A stretch of 64,000 nt of DNA from Amycolatopsis lurida (GTDB taxonomy: Bacteria > Actinomycetota > Actinomycetes > Mycobacteriales > Pseudonocardiaceae): NCBI RefSeq assembly GCF_900105055.1, contig NZ_FNTA01000004.1, positions 6,045,501 through 6,109,500 on the forward strand, written 5' to 3'. Shown one piece after another: positions 1 to 10,776 of this stretch. The notes beneath the pieces are model-generated. The model had not been told where the DNA came from. It did not search any database and saw only the letters and a program-made list of their open reading frames with translations. The number at the start of each line of letters is the position of its first letter. Position 1 is the first letter of the stretch. A program made the translations under genes and the position numbers.

Positions 1-3000
1 GGCCACGCCATCGCCCACCGCCACGACCTTGCCCGCGCATTCGAGCCCGAGCGACTCTCCGGAATGGCTGCCCTCGATCGCGTGCGGCGAGATCAGGCCG
101 GTGTGCTTGAGGATGTCCTTGAAGTTGAGCCCCACGTGGGACACCCGGAGCTCGACCTCACCGGGGCCGGGCGGTCGGCGGGTGGTGGCGAGGAAACCGA
201 GTTCACCACCGGACGACGCCAGCCGCATTGGGGTGAGGTCGGTGCGCGTGCGGACGTGGTCAAGTTCCGAGCCGTCCTCGGCCTGCTTCAACCGCCGCAC
301 ATACCGGCCGTCGGGGCGGAGGGAGACTTCGTCGCCCTTGTCGTGAAGGACTTCGGCGAGCAGCGCCTCCCCGGACACGCCCAGGGCGAGATCCACTAGC
401 CGGCATCGCAACTCTGGCCGTTCCGCGGCGACGACGCGGCCGAATCCCCACAACGAAGCCGCCGACGGGTTCACCGTGGAGATGCCCTGCGCACCTGTGG
501 TCACGAGGAACAACGGCACGGCAGGCAGTTCCTGCACGAGCCGCAACGGTGCGGCGATCGGTGCGCACGCGGCCTCGGCGTCGATGCTGTCCACGTAAAC
601 CACGCCGCGGCAGGCCGAAGCCGCGGCGAGCACCCGATCGAGCCAGTCGTCACCGGCCGGATCCACAGCGAGGGCGCCTGCCCCGGCTGCGGCAAGGTCC
701 CGGGTGAGCCCGGCTGCCGTGGCCGACGATCCGATGATGATCCACCGGCCGTCCGGCTGCCGCTCCGACGCCTGCGGTAGCGGTTCCGGCTGCCACACGT
801 GCCCGTAGGCCAGCGTCGACGGCTCGTCCGCTGCTTCCGCGAGCCGCCTGGCCTGCAGCCCCCTGACCTCGGCGACGACTTCACCGTCGTCGGTCACCAG
901 GGACAGATCGCACTCGATCCGGCCAGGCCCCGCAGCGGGGTGGCCCCGGCCATGCACCCACAGCCGGGTGGCCGGGCTGCAGAAGAACTGCAGCGCATCG
1001 ATCCGGGCCGGGACATAGGTGCCGGATTCCACGCCATCGCCGAGCATCAGCGCACCGGCGATCACCGCCTGCAGTGCCGCGTCGAGCACCACGGGGTGCA
1101 GCCGGTGGCCCTTCTGCTCCAGGGTGTCCAGCCGCAGTTCGGCGAACACCTCGCGGCTCTCTTGCCGCCACCACAACCGCTCCACGGCACGGAACGCCGG
1201 ACCGTAGTTCAGGCCGGTACCGCCGAGCCGCGAGTACACGTCCTCGTGCCCGAGTTCCGGCAGTCCTTCAGCGAGGACTGCGAGTTTTTCGGTACGACGT
1301 TCCGGCAGCCGGGCCTTGGCGAAGTGGCCGCGGCGCAGCTCGGCGTGCAACGTCCATACAGGATCGTCGGGCTGGGTGCGGCTGTGCAGCGTGAGCAGCT
1401 GCCGTGCCGGGTCGAAGCCTGCCCGCAGCGTCGGGATCGGCGAGGGCGCCAGCACGAGCGGCCGGTGGAACACGACGTCTTCGAGCAGGCACGGCTCGTC
1501 GTCCGGGAAGGCGGCCAGCGCGGCTTCCAGATAGCCGGAGCCGGGGAACACCACCGACTCGCCGATCCGGTGATCATCGAGGTAGGGCAGCGCCGAGGTC
1601 GACAGCTCGATGTCGTGGACCGGAGTGACCCCGGCGACCGGCCGTCCGCCGAGCAGAAGGTCAGTGGTGCCCAGCCGCTTTTCCCGCGACGCCACCGATT
1701 CCACCCAATGCCGCTCCCTCTGCCACGGATACCGCGGCAGATCGAGGTGCTCACGCGACCCCGGATGCACCCGGTCCCACGCCGGATCGGCACCGGCGGC
1801 ATACCGGTGACCGAGCACGGTGAGCAGGTACTCGCGCTGGGGTTCCCCGCGGCGCAACGACGCCAGGCGGACGATGTCGTCGGCCCGGTCGGCCAGCGCC
1901 TCGTCGATCGCGGACGCGAGCACCGGGTGCGGCCCGATCTCCAGCACGGCACCGGGAGTCCAGGTGAGCACGCGCCGGAACGCGTCGGCGAACCGGACCG
2001 TCTCGCGGACGTTGCGCCACCAGTATCCCGCATCGAGTTCCGGCCCCTCGACCTGGTCACCGGTGACCGTCGAGAAAAGCGGGACTTCCGCACTGCGCGG
2101 GCGAATCTCCCGTAACGCGGCGAGCAGGGGTTCGCGGATCTCCTCCATCTGGTGGCTGTGGTACGCCACCTCGACGCGGAGTGGTTTCACCGACGCTCCC
2201 GCGTCTGTCAGCTCCCGGCTCATCGCTGCCAAGGCGTCGTGGTCGCCGGCGAGCGTTGTCGCGTACGTGCTGTTGACCGCCGCAACCGCGACGCCGGACC
2301 GCAAATACGCGGCGACCTCGTCCGCGGGCAGGTCCACGGCCGCCATCGCGCCGCGTCCGGCAAGGCGTGACTGAAGGTTCGCGCGGTGGAAGCTGATGGT
2401 GAGAGCGTCTTCGAGCGTGTACACGCCCGCTGCATAAGCGGCAGCAACCTCGCCAACACTGTGGCCCACGATGAAGGCCGGCTCGATTCCCCATGCCCGC
2501 CACAAAACGGTGAGCCCGGCCTGCACCACGAAATTCGCGACCTGCGCGTACAACGTCTCTGTGAGCCGCGACTCGGTTTCGTCGCGGCGGAACTCGTCCG
2601 CCATGCACACACCGAATTTCGCCAGCACCTCGTCGCAAGCCACGACAACCTCGGCGAAACTCGGCTCCGTCGCCAGGAGTTCACGGCCCATACCCCACCA
2701 CTGCGGGCCCATTCCGGTGTACACAAAGGCATTTCCCGGCCGCGTCGCCCGCCTCGGCTCGACGGTCAGCTCCCGCAGCTTGGCCGCCGCCTCCACCGAG
2801 TCCCCAGCCACCACGAACGTCCGCAGCGGATGGTGCTCACGCTGCCGCGATGCCGCCCTGGCGACCCGCCGCAGGGACGGGCTTCCCGGACTTTCCAGCG
2901 CCGTCGCGTAGGAATCCACCAGCGCACGCAAGGCTTCCGGGCTTCGCGCCGACAGCGGCAGGAGAACCGGCCCGACCTCCGCCTCGGTCGCCGCGACCGG

Positions 3001-4311
3001 CTCGGATCCCGTCCACTGCTCCAGGATGGCGTGTGCGTTCGTCCCGCCGAAGCCGAACGAGTTCACCCCGGCCCGGCGCGGGCCCGCCGACTCCGGGAAC
3101 GACACCATCTCCGTCGGCACGCGCAGCGGAAGCCGGTCGAATGGGATCTTCGGATTGGGCCGTTCGAAATGCAGGTTGGGCGGGATCAGCCCCTTGCCGA
3201 GGCACAGCACCGCCTTGATCACCCCGGCGATACCCGCCGCCGCCTCGGTGTGCCCGAAGTTCGATTTGACCGATCCGATCCAGTGCGTACTCGACGAAAC
3301 ACCCAGGACCTCACCGATCGCGGTGGCCTCGATCGGATCACCCACTGCAGTACCGGTGCCGTGGGCTTCGAAGTACCCGACGGACGCGGGCTCGACGTCC
3401 CCGACCTGGCAGGCTTGCTCGATCAGCGCGCGCTGGGCGTCCACGCTGGGCACGGTGATCCCCGGAGTGCGGCCGTCCTGGTTCACCGCCGTGCCACGCA
3501 CGACTGCGTGGACGCGGTCACCGTCACGCACTGCCGCGGGCAACGGCTTCAGCAGCAGGACACCCGCGCCCTCGCCACGGGCGTAACCGTTGGCCCGGTG
3601 GTCGAACGACTTGCATCGGGCATCCGGCGAAAGGAATTGCCCCTTGGACATCAGAACCGTGGTGACCGGATTGACCATCACGTTCACCCCTGCGGCCACC
3701 GCGAGGTCGCAGTCCCCGCGGGCGAGCGCGCCCACCGCGTGGTGCAGCGCGACCAGCGACGACGAGCATGCGGTGTCGAGAGTCAACGCCGGACCGCGCC
3801 AGTCGAACGCATACGACAAGCGCGCGGCCAGCATCGTCATGCTCACACCGGTTGGCGTGGCCGAGCTGACCAGATGCCGGTTCGAGTCGGTCAGCTGCAG
3901 CGTCGCCGCGTCGAAGGTGAACCCGCCGACGTAGACACCGACATTGCCGGCTGCGGTCGACTTCGGCGGGATCCCGGCGTTCTCCAGCGATTCCCAGGTG
4001 ACCTCCAGCAGCAGCCGCTGCTGCGGATCCAGCGCGGCCGCCTCGCGTGGCGATATCCCGAAGAAGCCCGCGTCGAACTCGTCGACCGGATTTCGCAGGA
4101 AACCACCCTGCCGCACGAACATCCGGCCCGGCGCAGTCGGATCCGCGTCGTAGTGGTCATCAATCCGCCACCGGCCGGCCGGGATATCACCGATCGCGTC
4201 GGTCCCGGACGCGACCAACTCCCAGAAACTCGGCATGTCCTCGATCCCGCCCGGAAAACGGCAGCCGATCCCGACGATCGCGATCGCTTCTTCCTCAACC
4301 CTTGACGCCAT
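1..4311 (-). CDS. Reducing type I polyketide synthase, 5' part (KS-AT-DH-ER...), runs off the window
   Basis: Open from an ATG at 4311 (GGGAGG 8 nt upstream) to base 1 with no stop: 1437 codons of a longer gene. I translated it by hand. Ketosynthase about residues 8-430, with Cys182 in DTACSSS, EAHGTGT and KSNFGHTEAAAG, so the C-H-H triad is complete. Acyltransferase about 530-850, with GHSVGEVAAAY; its specificity motif reads VAYHSHQM, not a clear malonyl or methylmalonyl signature. Dehydratase about 890-1145, with DDHRIGESVVFPG (the motif Gly is Glu) and DAALQ. A structural linker about 1150-1390 follows, then the N-terminus of an enoylreductase (VSHVGLNFKDIL). KR and ACP are expected beyond the edge. 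The KS starts almost at residue 1, with no loading domain or docking helix, as in single-module, possibly iterative PKSs. Product unknown. Confidence 0.93.
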   Translation of the reverse strand, partial: MASRVEEEAIAIVGIGCRFPGGIEDMPSFWELVASGTDAIGDIPAGRWRIDDHYDADPTAPGRMFVRQGGFLRNPVDEFDAGFFGISPREAAALDPQQRLLLEVTWESLENAGIPPKSTAAGNVGVYVGGFTFDAATLQLTDSNRHLVSSATPTGVSMTMLAARLSYAFDWRGPALTLDTACSSSLVALHHAVGALARGDCDLAVAAGVNVMVNPVTTVLMSKGQFLSPDARCKSFDHRANGYARGEGAGVLLLKPLPAAVRDGDRVHAVVRGTAVNQDGRTPGITVPSVDAQRALIEQACQVGDVEPASVGYFEAHGTGTAVGDPIEATAIGEVLGVSSSTHWIGSVKSNFGHTEAAAGIAGVIKAVLCLGKGLIPPNLHFERPNPKIPFDRLPLRVPTEMVSFPESAGPRRAGVNSFGFGGTNAHAILEQWTGSEPVAATEAEVGPVLLPLSARSPEALRALVDSYATALESPGSPSLRRVARAASRQREHHPLRTFVVAGDSVEAAAKLRELTVEPRRATRPGNAFVYTGMGPQWWGMGRELLATEPSFAEVVVACDEVLAKFGVCMADEFRRDETESRLTETLYAQVANFVVQAGLTVLWRAWGIEPAFIVGHSVGEVAAAYAAGVYTLEDALTISFHRANLQSRLAGRGAMAAVDLPADEVAAYLRSGVAVAAVNSTYATTLAGDHDALAAMSRELTDAGASVKPLRVEVAYHSHQMEEIREPLLAALREIRPRSAEVPLFSTVTGDQVEGPELDAGYWWRNVRETVRFADAFRRVLTWTPGAVLEIGPHPVLASAIDEALADRADDIVRLASLRRGEPQREYLLTVLGHRYAAGADPAWDRVHPGSREHLDLPRYPWQRERHWVESVASREKRLGTTDLLLGGRPVAGVTPVHDIELSTSALPYLDDHRIGESVVFPGSGYLEAALAAFPDDEPCLLEDVVFHRPLVLAPSPIPTLRAGFDPARQLLTLHSRTQPDDPVWTLHAELRRGHFAKARLPERRTEKLAVLAEGLPELGHEDVYSRLGGTGLNYGPAFRAVERLWWRQESREVFAELRLDTLEQKGHRLHPVVLDAALQAVIAGALMLGDGVESGTYVPARIDALQFFCSPATRLWVHGRGHPAAGPGRIECDLSLVTDDGEVVAEVRGLQARRLAEAADEPSTLAYGHVWQPEPLPQASERQPDGRWIIIGSSATAAGLTRDLAAAGAGALAVDPAGDDWLDRVLAAASACRGVVYVDSIDAEAACAPIAAPLRLVQELPAVPLFLVTTGAQGISTVNPSAASLWGFGRVVAAERPELRCRLVDLALGVSGEALLAEVLHDKGDEVSLRPDGRYVRRLKQAEDGSELDHVRTRTDLTPMRLASSGGELGFLATTRRPPGPGEVELRVSHVGLNFKDILKHTGLISPHAIEGSHSGESLGLECAGKVVAVGDGVA

Positions 4312-4589
4312 CAATCCGCCTCCCGACCGGCAATCCCATGCGGCGAGGATGCGCGCGCTTGGCCGCCTAAGCCGGTCTCAAGAACAGAATGCGTCCGGTC
4401 TACAGGCAATTGTGCGCGAAGAGGCAGACCATTGACGCGGTCAGATGATCTCTTACGATGCGGTGGGCGGGCGGCGGCAGCTTACCTACGACGCGCACAG
4501 GTAGCCGTACGCGCTCGTCTGCTGCGAGTGGCCAGTGGGACACCGAAGGCGCTACGGCTACCAAACCGGGGTGGTGCCGCTGAGCTGTG

Positions 4590-4759
4590 CTCCGTCGTGG
4601 GTGATCCGAAGATTGCTCCTGTTCGACAAGTTCACCGAGCAGCGAGTGGACATCGAAGCGGGCCCGGTCCGCCGTACCGGTGTACGCAGCACGATCTACA
4701 GTCTCCATCTGCGCGACCCTGACGGAAACCTGATCAAGCTGAGCAACTACTTCGACTGA
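4590..4759 (+). pseudogene. Glyoxalase/VOC-family protein, C-terminal remnant
   Basis: Only the last third of a vicinal-oxygen-chelate fold is recognisable: an FTEQRVDIEAGPVRRTG segment followed by LHLRDPDGNLIKLSNYFD and a TGA. DPDGN(L/I)(I/V)ELSNY is the classic last strand of small VOC proteins. The upstream sequence does not continue the fold, so the gene has lost its start. It sits between the PKS start and the ISL3 element. Family assignment is good; function cannot be given. Confidence 0.6.
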
Positions 4760-4821
4760 ACGGGGTTTATTCGTCATCGAGCGGACTGCTCCAGAGCATC
4801 CCCACATCTGTTGTCGCGGGA

Positions 4822-6483
4822 CTGTCAAACGTTTGGCTCTGGCGCACTTTCGGTGGTGGTGTTAGCCGAGGAGGATGCGATGGCGCAGGAGGTTGATGCC
4901 TGCTCGTCCGTACATCTGCCGCTTGAGCAGCTTGGTCTTGGTGTTCACGCCTTCGGTGCGTCCGTTGTGGTGTTCGAGGGTGACCGCGGCGATGACGGCG
5001 TCGGTGTCCTGGTCGATTCCTCGGGTGAAGGAGCGCACGTGAGGTAGGTCTGCTTCGCGTGCGGCGGTAATCCATTCCTTCAACCGGGCGGGATTGTCCT
5101 TGTGGGGAGAGAGCAGAGCTGCGAAGGAGCGCACAACGCCTGCCAGCGCCGTCATTTCGGGGCAGGCCGCGGTCAGAGCTTGGAGTCGTTCGTGTTGCCG
5201 TTCGGTGAGATTCTCCGGCCGGGTCAGTAGCAGCCGACCGGCTCGTCGTGGTGAGAGCTGTGGGTGATCGTCGAGATGCCGTCCTTGGTTCAGGTAGCGC
5301 ACGAGGAGGTTGTGGCTGCCGGTATAGCCCAGAGCGCGGATCTCGGCCAGCAGTGCGGTGGCCCCGACGGCTGGGTCTTGTTCACGGCGGGCGCGGAGGT
5401 GGTCCCGGTACGGGTCGACCATGCAGGCCCGGTACTTAGGAACCCGCTGAATACGGTCCGGGGTGGCGGCGCGGGCGTATCGCTTGACCGTGTTCAGCGC
5501 CAGACCCAGGCGGCGTGAGCAGTCCAGCAGCCCGACTCCAGCCTCGAGCAGGGTATGGATCTGCTGCCACCGCTGCAAAGTAGTCTCGGCCAGCTTTCCC
5601 TCACGTAATCCTGTGGCCGACGCCCAGCACGCGCTATGGGCGGCGACCTCCTTGCCCACGGCGTCACACAGGCCGTGCCAGAGATGCCATCGGTCGGCGA
5701 CCTGGATCGCGTTGGGCAGCGCGTCCTTCACAGCCTGTGCATAGGCTGTCGAGCCGTCCCGGCACACGACCTCGACTCCTGGATGCGCCCGCAACCAACC
5801 GGCCACCACCTCGGCGCCTCGCCCGGGCAGCACGTCGATCCGGGCGCCGGTGTCGGCATTGATCACCACGGTGGCGTACTTGTGACGCCTGCGCAGGGCG
5901 AAGTCGTCGATTCCCAGCACCCGCGGCACCGCGTGATCCGGTAACGGGATGCCCATCAAGACCCGCACGGCGGTATCCCGCCCGACCGTGATCCCGAGCG
6001 CGCTGGCAGCAACCGGGCGGAGGCCCTGCCAGCCAGTTCGCGCACGACACTGCGGACCTGTTCACCGAGCCGGACGGTGCGTCGCTGGTATCGCTCGATC
6101 ACGCCCGGTACCTGCTCCCGGAGGGTCTGACGCACGCATTCGGTGACAGGGCAACGCATCCGACGTATCCGCAACCTCACCAGTACCCGCCGTCCATCGA
6201 CCGGCACATCCGCGGGGACCCGCTCATGGAACGCATGGACCCGGCCGGTCAGCGTCCCGCAGACAGGGCACGCCACCGCATCGCCCTTGGTCGATGCCCG
6301 CACCACGACTACATCGCCCACTTCCTCGACGCCCTCGACCGACAGCGCCGAAAGCCCCGAGAACACCACATCGACCAGCATCGTCATCTCAGACACAGAT
6401 GATCATGACAGCCCAACAACCCGGCCCGGCCAGGGAACCACTGCACCACCACCGAAAGTGCGCCAGAGCCGAACGTTTGACAG
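4822..6483. mobile_element. ISL3-family insertion sequence (about 1.66 kb)
   Basis: The ends are matching inverted repeats of about 40 bp: left begins CTGTCAAACGTTTGGCTCTG at 4822, and the right end (6441-6483) is its reverse complement with one or two differences. Between them lies one broken ISL3 transposase on the minus strand. The 8-bp flanks differ (left tcgcggga, right accttctc), so no target duplication remains. The right end abuts the pentapeptide-repeat remnant, which has no start of its own, so the element probably cut that gene or took part in a deletion. Confidence 0.85.
4862..6396 (-). pseudogene. ISL3-family transposase, frameshifted
   Basis: The N-terminal part (from 6396) has the zinc-binding CPVCG...RRMRCPVTEC pair of ISL3 transposases. 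The DDE domain (ending 4862) starts at GIDDFALRRRHKYATVVI and has DRWHLWH. The two are in different frames; the break is near 6000, where LLPA must join LGITVGRDTAV. The C-terminal half is open for 369 codons, so one repair would restore about 510 residues, the normal family length. Probably inactive as it stands. Confidence 0.88.
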
Positions 6484-6891
6484 ACCTTCTCCAACGCGCT
6501 GATCGATAGCGGCGTCGACTTCACCGGTTCCAGTTTCGAAGAAGGCGAGATCTCGTTCGCCGGAGCGCGATTCGCCGGAAAAGCTTCCTTCGCCGAGAGT
6601 ATGAGCTCAGGTGCTCGAGTGGACTTTTCCTCCGCCTCCCTCGATGGGGATGTGGATTTCTCGGGCAGCATTTTCGACGCTGACCTCGTGTCCTTCGCGG
6701 GCGCACAGTTCAGTGGTACCACGGACTTTACCGGGTCCGCGTTCATCGGCGCGACAGTCGATTTCAGTGACGCTTGCTTCCTGGGTGGAGGTGTAGATTT
6801 CACCGATTGCAGCTTCAGGGGCGGCGAGGTCACCTTTGCCGGTGCGCATTTCAAGGGTGGCACCGTGGACTTGCGCGCCCCCGGGTGGTGA
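6484..6891 (+). pseudogene. Pentapeptide-repeat protein, 5'-truncated
   Basis: The open frame runs from the IS boundary to a TGA at 6889. It consists almost wholly of pentapeptide-like units with F at every fifth position (VDFTGSSFEEGEISFAGARF and similar, about 20 units), the pattern of right-handed beta-helix pentapeptide proteins. In-frame ATG at 6601 is internal to the repeats and lacks a ribosome site. The 5' part is absent at the ISL3 junction, so this is a remnant. Role unknown. Confidence 0.7.
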
Positions 6892-7152
6892 CGTCCATGT
6901 CGGTGTTCGACGACTGGCTGGATGGGCCACCGCCCGGCCTGCTGCTGCCCGGCGCTGCGTGACATCAGAAGACGCTTGACATCTTCTGCTCGGCCAACAC
7001 ACCCATGACGAACGGTGACAGGATGTCGCAGGCCGGAATGAACAGACGGCGGCCAGGGAGGGCGTGTGCCACAGTGACGTCATGGAGCACCCCTGGCGGC
7101 GGGTGATGCAACAACGCTAGTAGGTGAGTATCTTGACCCCGCTATCTCGACG

Positions 7153-7425
7153 GTGCCAAACGGTAAAGTCGACCACTTTGGCGACACTCTGGTTCATGTC
7201 GCGGCCAACAACCTGCACGGCTCGGTGCCTGTGCGGGGAGTGTCGACGGACAATGTTCGTATAGGCCACAATTGGGTCGATCCAGGTGAGCGCTACCGCA
7301 GCTTATTCTTGGAAGCGGCGCGAGACATGAACGAAATATTTCTCGACCTTGTACTTCGCGAGGCGGAACGCAGGAAGATTATTACACCAGAGCAATGTGA
7401 GGCTATCGGAGAAATTGAGTTCTAG
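7153..7425 (+). CDS. Hypothetical protein, 90 aa
   Basis: A GTG-initiated frame of 90 residues ending TAG at 7423, mostly polar, with a helical C-terminal half (RDMNEIFLDLVLREAERRK). No family is recognised. Its GC content is lower than its neighbours and there is no clear ribosome site, so it may be a remnant. The 261 bases before it contain only a short hairpin near 6966-6990. Confidence 0.35.
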   Translation: MPNGKVDHFGDTLVHVAANNLHGSVPVRGVSTDNVRIGHNWVDPGERYRSLFLEAARDMNEIFLDLVLREAERRKIITPEQCEAIGEIEF

Positions 7426-7677
7426 AGTCGGGCTAGTGGCTCGCGTGATGAACAGTGCATGCCGCGACGGCTGGAACTGAGCCGGAGCGCTCCCCAACGG
7501 CGGTTGGTCCCGATTGGATATCGTCAGCGGACGATGATGGCGCTCTCTGAATAGGGCCAGTCCTGCTCTCTGAAATTCCCCAGTTGGGGTGTCCTATTGG
7601 CGCGTCGTTTGCGCTGGTCAGCGGCCTCGGGGTGACGGTTTCGGTGTTGATCACCGTGACCGTTGCCGGAGGCGTGG

Positions 7678-9032
7678 ATGCTCACTCTGGAGGAAGACGT
7701 GGAGGCGCAGGCCCTGCGTGCTCAAGGCTGGTCAGTCTCGGCGATCGCCCGACATCTCGGACGCGACCGCAAGACCATCCGCCGCTACCTGGCCGGCGAC
7801 GTCGTTCCAGGCAAACGCCGGTCGGCGGGGCAGGATCCGTTCGAACCATTCGTCGGCTACTGCCGCGCTCGGCTGGCCGACGACCTACATTTGTGGGCAG
7901 CGACGCTGCTGGACGAGATCGCCGAGCTCGGCTACCCAGGGCGGCTACTCGACGTTCACTCGCGCGCTGCGCCGCTATCAGCTGCGCCCGCATTGCGAGC
8001 CGTGTCAGATTTCCTGCGGCCGTGACGTCGCGATCATTGCCCACCCGCCGGGCGAGAAACCCAGTTTGACTGGCTCGAGCTGCCGGACCCACCGGCGAGT
8101 TGGGGCGCCAGGAAGCAGGCGCATCTGCTGGTCGGTGCGCTGGCGCACTCGAGCAAATGGCGCGGGTCCTGGCCGATGCCGAGGACTTCCCGCACCTGGT
8201 CGAGGCCCTCGACGCGGTGGTCCGCCTGCTCGGCGGGGTGACCCAGGTCTGGCGCTTCGACCGGATGGCCACGGTCTGCCATCCCTCGTCCGGCCGGATC
8301 ACACCAGCGTTCGCGCAGGTCGCGAAGCATTATGGGTCCGGTCGATGACGTGTCCGTCGCGGCGCGGGAACCGCAAGGGCGTGGTCGAGAAGGCCAACCA
8401 CTCGGCCGCGCAGCGCTGGTGGCGCACCCTCGGCGACGACGTCACGATCGCCGAGGCCCAAGCCGGGCTCGATCGACTCGCGGTCAAGCTCGACAGCCGT
8501 CGCCGGGTCCATGACGGCGAACGGACCATCGTCGCCGGGGTGGCCGCAGCCGAGCGGCTGCACGCCCCGGCGCTGATCGCGTTCCCGGCCGAGTTCGATC
8601 TCAGCCAGATCGTCACACGACAGGCACTGGTCGCTTTCCGCGGCAACTCCTACTCCGTCCCGCCCGGGTTGGGCGGTGCGCAGGTTCAAGTCCGCCACAG
8701 GGTCGGCGCGGACGTGCTGCGGATCGTCACCGACCGCGGCGCAACGGTCGCGGTCCACCACCGCGCCCCGGACGGCGCCGGGCGGGGCGTCCGCGACGAC
8801 GGGCACGTGATCGGCGCTCGAACACGCCGCGATGGGCGCCTTCAGCACCGATCGGCCCTGCACTCACAAGACGCGCTGGCCGCCGTCGGCGGCGGCGTTG
8901 GCCGAAGCAGCACGACTGCGCGACCTGCCCGCGACGGGGCCCGCGGCCCACGTCGTGATCGACCTGGCCACCTACGCCGCCACCGCGGCGACGCTGGGCA
9001 GTGCACCCACCTATGAGCCCAAGGAGGACTGA
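7678..9032 (+). pseudogene. istA: IstA transposase of IS21 family, multiple frameshifts
   Basis: It starts MLTLEEDVEAQALRAQGWSV with the IstA helix-turn-helix (AIARHLGRDRKTIRRYLAG). The frame is lost near 7940, again near 8060, near 8340 and near 8820. Continuations are recognisable: ALRRYQLRPHCEPC, an RFDRMATVCHP segment, RRGNRKGVVEKANHSAAQRW, and a C-terminus TYEPKED. Only one or two bases need restoring at each break, so decay is recent to moderate. Confidence 0.85.
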
Positions 9033-9063
9033 TCACTTGTCCGGAAACCGTTTAGGGCCACAG

Positions 9064-9195
9064 ATGAGCGAGGCCCGCCGCTATCAGCAACTCCGCTCGC
9101 ACTTCTCCTACCTGAAGCTGGACAACGCCGCCGAAGCCCTGCCCAGGATTCTGGACCAGGCCCGCGCCGAGAACCTGTCGATGACCGCGGCGCCC
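9064..9195 (+). pseudogene. istB: IstB helper ATPase, N-terminal stub
   Basis: MSEARRYQQLRSHFSYLKLD followed by AAEALPRILDQARAENLS is the start of IstB, in the expected place after istA. The ATPase domain is missing. From about 9200 to 9431 the sequence ends in an unrelated fragment with a CPHCGGPVTIVAL zinc-knuckle-like segment and a TGA, probably the tail of another transposase. Confidence 0.7.
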
Positions 9196-9802
9196 GACGG
9201 GAGGTCGAACGCACCGCGCCTGCATCCAGCACCGCCAGGCCCTGCGGGGCATCGCCTCCGGCAGCGGCCCCACCGGCGCCTGCGGCGCCGCTGCCGCACA
9301 TCGCGGCCCCCGGGGACTGCCCGCACTGCGGCGGCCCGGTCACCATCGTCGCGCTGCTCACCACACCCGAAGCGGCACGGCCGCAGATGCCCCTCGCAGC
9401 ACCCGACGGAGTGATCCCGCTCCGTCGCTGACACCGGTTACGCTGCACTCCTCAGCTAGCCCATTTCAGAGAGCGTGTCTGGCCCATCTCGGAGAGCGCC
9501 ATCAACGATCGTTGGCCTGACGTGCGATGCCGCGTGGGGCGTGGTGTTCGAGACGATGGGTGGGTTGGTCGCGTTTACCGTCGGTCCGGGTGGGCCATGA
9601 GCATCGATATGCCGAAGCGGCCGTCTCGTTGATCATCGCCGGGTGGGTCGCACGGCGGTGCGTCCAGGGCAGGCGGCAGGGGGCTTTTGTCATGATTTTC
9701 TGCCCATATTGACGCCGGTAGTTGGGTTAGGTTGGTTGCTGCGTGGCGGTCATGGCCCCTGCACACCCACACTCGGGGTTGCCACGTGAGGAGATAAGGG
9801 AG

Positions 9803-9855
9803 GGCAGCGGTCCGTTCTCGCCGGAAGGCCCCGGCTGGTAGAGCGGGCCGCTGCC
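9803..9855. repeat. Inverted repeat / hairpin
   Basis: GGCAGCGGTCCGTTC at the left pairs with GAGCGGGCCGCTGCC at 9841-9855, 13 of 15 positions Watson-Crick and the rest G-U. No T-run follows on either strand. Confidence 0.6.
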
Positions 9856-10168
9856 GCCCCCCGGCCCCGTGGCGGATATTTGTGGCTGTTGTGGACGGTG
9901 TTGCTTCGTCGGCGATGCGGCGCGAACTGAGTCCTCCGAGTTGACAGCCCTCTCGTTCCGATTGTTGTCCCGCTAGTCCCGGCCGGATCGCCGTGAGAGA
10001 CGAGGGACTCTCGATGTGTCGCGTTCCGCCCTGTCGGGTGGAGTAACGGTCAGCTGCGGGCTGGGGCGACCACAGTCTGACAGGGGGTGCCAGTGCAAAG
10101 CGTTGATCACAATGGGCAGCCGGGCCGGTCTCCTCTTGACTTCGTCGTCCGTGGCGCCGGAGAGTGGC

Positions 10169-10234
10169 GGGTGAGGAAGCCCCCGCGTCGATCGGATAGG
10201 GAGTCGCTGCCCTAGTCGGGGGCTTCCTCATCCC
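10169..10234. repeat. Inverted repeat / hairpin
   Basis: TGAGGAAGCCCCCG (10172-10185) is perfectly complementary to CGGGGGCTTCCTCA (10217-10230), a 14-bp stem with a 31-base loop and further pairing of flanking GGG/CCC. Confidence 0.7.
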
Positions 10235-10730
10235 ACGCGGCACCGTCCTGCACACCTGTGGGTCCTTTATGGATAGATCCCCGGCGGGGACGTGGGCCAG
10301 GAGTGCGTATTCGTGGTGCGCCGGTGCTCCGGTGTGTTTCGGAACTGTCTCGAATGGATGCCCGAGGGGCCCCTGGTCTGGCGATGTGACGGCCCTGATT
10401 CTACCGTTGCGAGGGGCGTGGTAACCGGCGGAGCCGGGATGGGACGAACGGGCGCAGGGGCAGGTACTGGTGACGAGTTCACACGGCCGCCCTCCCCCTC
10501 GCTGACCGTGTGAGCGGGGATCGGGACCTGTGCCTGCCTCACCGTCGGGTGCCACGCCCACAAACATGCGCGTTACCGGATGTACTAGCGGGCGTCCAGG
10601 GATTTTCGTCCACATTGTCTGCCCGCGCGCCCCCGCCTCGGTGGCATAGGGTGGCTGTTGCGTGGCCCTCGGTTGCTCCAGTCGAGGCAGCGCCCATCCT
10701 GAGGCGCCGCGCGACAGTGAAGGAAAAGCG

Positions 10731-10776
10731 GTGGCCCGCTCCTAGCTTCGGACCCCGGCTGGCGGGAGCGGGCCAC
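10731..10776. repeat. Inverted repeat / terminator-like hairpin
   Basis: GTGGCCCGCTCC (10731-10742) pairs perfectly with GGAGCGGGCCAC (10765-10776), and TGTTAC follows. Similar in design to the hairpin at 9803. Confidence 0.6.

Larger units (their letters stand above)
7535..9504. mobile_element. IS21-family insertion sequence, degenerate
   Basis: The ends are inverted: TGATGGCGCTCTCTGA at 7535-7550 and its near-exact complement at 9489-9504. Internal copies of the same motif (GCTCTCTGAAAT near 7564; TTTCAGAGAGCG near 9463) give the repeated transposase-binding ends typical of IS21. Inside are a frameshifted istA and only the beginning of istB. Confidence 0.82.

Noticed and set aside
799..2115. 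Plus-strand frame of 438 codons
   Set aside because: Antisense shadow of the AT-DH region of the PKS; high GC makes such frames stay open.
2386..4305. Long plus-strand frame of 639 codons
   Set aside because: It is antisense to the KS-AT part of the PKS; the minus strand encodes the intact catalytic motifs, and the plus frame has no family features.
4811..4831. Target-site duplication for the ISL3 element
   Set aside because: The 8 bases on each side of the inverted repeats do not match.
9575..10615. Minus-strand frame of 346 codons
   Set aside because: It crosses several strong hairpins, has no motif, no convincing start and a composition typical of random high-GC sequence.
9803..10776. 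Possible CRISPR array or tRNA cluster
   Set aside because: The hairpins are not equally spaced, are not identical repeats and do not fold as tRNAs.
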